Below are positions 61,263 to 64,000 of a DNA stretch of 64,000 nucleotides, piece after piece. The stretch spans positions 1 through 64,000 of the forward strand of contig NZ_CAUWHO010000007.1 of NCBI RefSeq assembly GCF_963558545.1, read 5' to 3'. Under the pieces are notes generated by a model. That model was given only the letters and a program-made list of their open reading frames with translations, was not told where the DNA came from and searched no databases. Position 1 is the first letter of the stretch, and the number at the start of each line of letters is the position of its first letter. Made by a program: the position numbers and the translations under genes. This stretch comes from Tyzzerella sp963558545 (lineage in GTDB: Bacteria; Bacillota; Clostridia; Lachnospirales; CAG-274).

Positions 61263-61637
61263 ATGAAAAAATTAATTTTAGCTATATTAATAATTTTATC
61301 TATTGCATTGGTAGGGTGTGGTAAAGAAGATACTACAAGCCCTGTAGATAATATGACAGAAGAAGAAAAAATAGAGCTATTTAACCTTATGCAAGAAAAT
61401 ATTGTTGGAGAATATGAAAGCGAAGATGGTAAAATTTTTCAAGTTACTCCAGAAGGTAAATTCTTATATGAGGGTTCTTCTGGATTAGTTTCTTTAAAAT
61501 ATAATCTTGTAGATTCATCTAATGTAGAAGTTATTGGTGCAGATGGTAAAACTAAAACAGAAAAAATTTATTTTGAAGATATGGGAGATAAATTTAAATT
61601 AGAGTATGGAAAAGAAACATATTATAGAAATAAATAA
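61263..61637 (+). CDS. small lipoprotein
   Basis: 124 aa. Type II signal peptide with lipobox LVGC (Cys near residue 18), then an acidic linker and a beta-rich domain (GEYESEDGKIFQVTPEGKFLYEG...) resembling small lipocalin-like or DUF-type folds. Function unknown. ATG at 61263 follows GGGGGAAAATAAA and starts 16 bases after alaS, so it is probably co-transcribed. Confidence 0.82.
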   Translation: MKKLILAILIILSIALVGCGKEDTTSPVDNMTEEEKIELFNLMQENIVGEYESEDGKIFQVTPEGKFLYEGSSGLVSLKYNLVDSSNVEVIGADGKTKTEKIYFEDMGDKFKLEYGKETYYRNK

Positions 61638-61688
61638 ATATTTTTATGTGTAGAGTATCAAAATTAATATGTAGATAGTTATAATTAA

Positions 61689-61715
61689 TAGCCACTTCTT
61701 ATATAGAGGTGGCTA
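61689..61715 (+). other. hairpin upstream of rsmA
   Basis: TAGCCACTTC (61689-61698) pairs with GAGGTGGCTA (61706-61715), one wobble. There is no U-run after it, so it is a doubtful terminator. Its 3' side ends 16 bases before the rsmA ribosome binding site. Confidence 0.45.
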
Positions 61716-61743
61716 AAATTAAATAAAGTTTGGAGAGATTAAT

Positions 61744-62619
61744 ATCAATAATACAGAAAATAATAAAACATTAGCATTTAAAACAAAGGAAATTATAAAT
61801 AAATATGATTTTGCCTTTAAGAAAAATTTTGGGCAAAACTTTTTAATAGACCAACTTGTTTTAGACAAAATAGTATCATCTGCCAATATATCTGATAAAG
61901 ACATAGTTATAGAGGTAGGACCTGGTATAGGTACACTTACAGCTTGCCTTGCAAAAAACGCAAAAAAAGTTATAGCTGTGGAGATAGATAAAACTCTTAT
62001 ACCTATTTTACAAGACACATTATCTAATTTTGATAATATTGAAATTATAAATGAAGATATTTTAAAAGTAGACATAAAAAAGATAGCAGAAAAAAATAAG
62101 GGGTATAATATAAAGGTTGTAGCAAATTTACCTTATTATATTACAACTCCTATAATAATGAATATATTAGAAAATAGATTACCTATAGATAGTATAACTG
62201 TTATGATACAAAAAGAGGTTGCTTATAGAATGGAGGCAACACCAGGTACTAAAGATTATGGCTCTTTATCTGTTATAGTTCAATATTTCTGTGAGCCTTA
62301 TTTAGTGGCTAATGTACCTAGAAATTGCTTTATGCCAAGGCCTAATGTAGATTCTGCTGTTATAAGGCTTACTACGTTGGATACTCCCCCTGTAGATGTA
62401 GATAATTTAGAGTTATTTTACTATGTTATAAAAGTTGCATTTTCTCAAAGAAGGAAAACTCTTTTAAATTGTATATTTAATGCAGAAAATTTTAAATTTG
62501 ATAAAGAAAAAATAGCAAAAATTTTAGAAGAAGCAGGGTTTGATGTAAACATTAGAGGAGAGCGTCTTACAATAGAAGATTTTGCCAATCTTACAAAAGT
62601 AATAGAAAAGTATTTATAA
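61744..62619 (+). CDS. rsmA: 16S rRNA (adenine1518/1519-N6)-dimethyltransferase, probable non-canonical start
   Basis: Dimethylates the two adenines of helix 45 (KsgA), giving kasugamycin sensitivity. The SAM-binding motifs are present: KKNFGQNFLIDQLVLDKIV, EVGPGIGTLTACLAKNA, and NLPYYITTPIIMNIL with the catalytic NLPY. The conserved N-terminus is coded upstream of the first possible GTG (61978), yet there is no ATG, GTG or TTG in frame after the stop at 61720. GGAGAG (61732-61737) points to ATC at 61744 (or ATT at 61738) as start, giving about 291 aa. An AUC/AUU start or a sequence error are the alternatives. Confidence 0.88.
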   Translation: MNNTENNKTLAFKTKEIINKYDFAFKKNFGQNFLIDQLVLDKIVSSANISDKDIVIEVGPGIGTLTACLAKNAKKVIAVEIDKTLIPILQDTLSNFDNIEIINEDILKVDIKKIAEKNKGYNIKVVANLPYYITTPIIMNILENRLPIDSITVMIQKEVAYRMEATPGTKDYGSLSVIVQYFCEPYLVANVPRNCFMPRPNVDSAVIRLTTLDTPPVDVDNLELFYYVIKVAFSQRRKTLLNCIFNAENFKFDKEKIAKILEEAGFDVNIRGERLTIEDFANLTKVIEKYL

Positions 62620-62726
62620 TAATGTAAATAAATGTAGCTATTTTTGTACAAGAATATAGCATTAATTAATATTTTCTTTCATATAATATTAATGTGCCAA
62701 AGATTAAATATATGGGAGGAGATATT

Positions 62727-62807
62727 ATGAAAAACTTTTTTTATTTAACTTTATCGGTTATAGGCTGTTATCAGTTAGGATACCTTATAGGTAAAATTAT
62801 ATTTTAG
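62727..62807 (+). CDS. 26-aa membrane peptide
   Basis: ATG at 62727 follows TGGGAGGAGATATT, an excellent ribosome binding site. The product MKNFFYLTLSVIGCYQLGYL... is a single hydrophobic helix. No family recognised; toxin-like or regulatory small membrane peptides have this form. Ends 9 bases before repeat A5. Confidence 0.55.
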   Translation: MKNFFYLTLSVIGCYQLGYLIGKIIF

Positions 62808-62811
62808 GTTG

Positions 62812-62960
62812 TAATAAAAAGCTAGATTTCTTTACACAAGGGTTAAAGCCCTTTGAAATCTAGCTTTTTGCATAATTTAATGTAATTAAAAATTTTGCAC
62901 TATATAAATAGGATATAAAAATTAAAAAATTTGCTTTAATATTACTTTGTCTAAAGTCTA
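62812..62960 (+). repeat. repeat family A, copy A5 (5' modules missing)
   Basis: Lacks the first two hairpins. Begins with the main hairpin, here a perfect 15-bp stem AAAAAGCTAGATTTC (62816-62830) / GAAATCTAGCTTTTT (62855-62869), ending in T's like a terminator. A degraded CACAAT module, TATAAATAGGATAT and the end TTTAATATTACTTTGTCT follow. Confidence 0.8.
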
Positions 62961-62988
62961 AAATAGGAGATTAAAACTCCTATTTTTT
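62960..62988. terminator. bidirectional terminator before the DUF368 gene
   Basis: AAAATAGGAG (62960-62969) pairs with CTCCTATTTT (62977-62986) with a U-run, between the convergent rsmA-side genes and the DUF368 gene. Bases 62989-63056 contain a weak resemblance (ATACAAAGTAT, AAAAAATTGATTTA) to the family B right end and nothing else. Confidence 0.75.
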
Positions 62989-63056
62989 GTATATTTATAT
63001 AAATTTAGAAATATTTATTTTAGATACAAAGTATATAAAAAATTGATTTATACAAA

Positions 63057-63971
63057 TTATTCTTCTCCACTTAATTTAAAGGCAATAAAAAATCCTATTA
63101 TTGCCATTATAACAGCTAATATAATACTTAAAATAGGTATATTACCATTATAGCTACTATATGTCATATTATCTTTAAATATAGAGAATATAGAGCCAAA
63201 TATAAGCCCTAAAATAGAAAAATACGTTACAGAAAAAGCCTTTTCTAATAAAAATGCTATAAGTTTTGATATAAGGATAATACCTAGAACTATACCAATA
63301 CCACCAACTAAAATTGTAATAAATGAACTAGAAGATACTATGTATTTTACACCTTCTAAGAAGCTATTTTTAGACATAAGGCTAATACCATCAATAACAG
63401 TAGGCACAAGCTTGCTAATAGATGTTAATATAACATTATATACACCAAGAAGTACCATAACAAAAGAGCCACTTATACCAGGTACAACCATAGCAGCACT
63501 AGCTATCATACAATATATAAATATTTTTATAAGCCAAGGGATAGTTATAATAATATCTGTAGAAGACGATGTAGGCTCTTTCATAAAAGATATAATAACA
63601 ACTATGCTAAAACTTATTAAGCTAGCTAGATAATAAATAGGTTTAACTGGCTTTTTCTTTGCGTGCCTAATAATAAGGGGAATACTTCCAACAACTAACC
63701 CTACAAAAAACATACTAGTAGGCAAAGATTCTTTTGCTAAGCAAATTTCTATTATCTTGCTAAAGATTAATATACCAACTCCAGCTCCTAAAAATAATGG
63801 GACTAAAAATTTTATATGTTTTTTAGGTTGTTTAAAAAAGTTGTTTATAGCATCTATCATTTGGTCAAAAATCCTAAGAACGACAGCTATTGTACCACCA
63901 CTAACACCAGGGATAATATTTGCTACACCAACAAATATACCCTTTAAAAATAAATTTAAAAATTTATTCAT
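63057..63971 (-). CDS. DUF368/PopT-type undecaprenyl phosphate translocase family protein
   Basis: 304 aa, about eight to nine membrane helices. DUF368 hallmarks: GVANIIPGVSGGTIAVVLRIFDQMIDAI at 16-43 and the second copy VPGISGSFVMVLLGVYN (about 163-180), an inverted-repeat-like duplication. DUF368 proteins (PopT) were reported to recycle undecaprenyl phosphate across the membrane for wall synthesis, alternating with DedA-type UptA. RBS AAGGAGATAAAAA. It is likely monocistronic. Confidence 0.88.
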   Translation of the reverse strand: MNKFLNLFLKGIFVGVANIIPGVSGGTIAVVLRIFDQMIDAINNFFKQPKKHIKFLVPLFLGAGVGILIFSKIIEICLAKESLPTSMFFVGLVVGSIPLIIRHAKKKPVKPIYYLASLISFSIVVIISFMKEPTSSSTDIIITIPWLIKIFIYCMIASAAMVVPGISGSFVMVLLGVYNVILTSISKLVPTVIDGISLMSKNSFLEGVKYIVSSSSFITILVGGIGIVLGIILISKLIAFLLEKAFSVTYFSILGLIFGSIFSIFKDNMTYSSYNGNIPILSIILAVIMAIIGFFIAFKLSGEE

Positions 63972-64000
63972 TTTTTATCTCCTTAAAAATATTTTTTATA

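Overview
The window is a chromosomal segment of a very AT-rich, spore-forming, Gram-positive anaerobe of the class Clostridia. Evidence: strong GGAGG ribosome binding sites; TTGACA-17-TATAAT promoters; sporulation regulators SpoVS and SpoVT; a FabK/FabT-type fatty acid operon; a type-Z (zinc) S14; zinc-lid adenylate kinase; a KOW protein between map and infA. The long L17 (178 aa, with an internal insertion) resembles what I remember from Lachnospirales, but the assignment below class level is inference. No tRNA, rRNA, CRISPR array, IS transposase or prophage was seen.

Layout: 1-14 kb holds ung, spoVS, an ECF sigma/RsiV-like anti-sigma pair, an alpha-galactosidase, a coiled-coil membrane protein, a secreted GH18 enzyme, a minus-strand nadE-xth-rhodanese group, spoVT and an AbgT-type transporter. 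At 14-17 kb are aroE and glmM. At 17-29 kb, on the minus strand, lies a complete type II fatty acid synthesis operon, fabT-fabH-(34-aa membrane protein)-fabK-fabD-fabG-fabF-accB-fabZ-accC-accD-accA, with no acpP, followed by an alpha-L-fucosidase, a nicotinamidase-like hydrolase and a NUDIX protein. At 29-42 kb are ispE, a VanZ protein, pcrA, murA-ftsQ-ftsZ, a secreted HEXXH protein, a CuAO_N/PepSY secreted protein, a YhgE/Pip protein and an acidic protein. At 42-58 kb is the continuous S10-spc-alpha superoperon (rpsJ to rplQ, including secY, adk, map, infA and rpoA). At 58-64 kb are alaS, a lipoprotein, rsmA, a 26-aa membrane peptide and a DUF368/PopT family protein.

The most unusual content is between genes. 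Two dispersed families of structured repeats are present. Family A (about 230 bp, modular, five or six copies, full length or internally deleted) sits at 3' ends of genes. Family B (about 125 bp; four near-complete copies, two of them in tandem inside the fab operon, plus fragments) keeps three helices whose arms differ between copies by compensatory changes, while the apical loop sequence stays the same. I found no coding potential in either. They look like mobile, RNA-structured or cruciform-forming elements.

Other points of note: rsmA has no ATG/GTG/TTG start at its N-terminus and probably begins at ATC or ATT; aroE may share this property. The ribosomal superoperon has several structured untranslated segments (before rpsJ, rplC and rpsM, and between rpsD and rpoA) that are candidate autoregulatory RNAs. 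A near-perfect FabT operator overlaps the fab promoter, and an ECF-type promoter precedes the sigma/anti-sigma pair.
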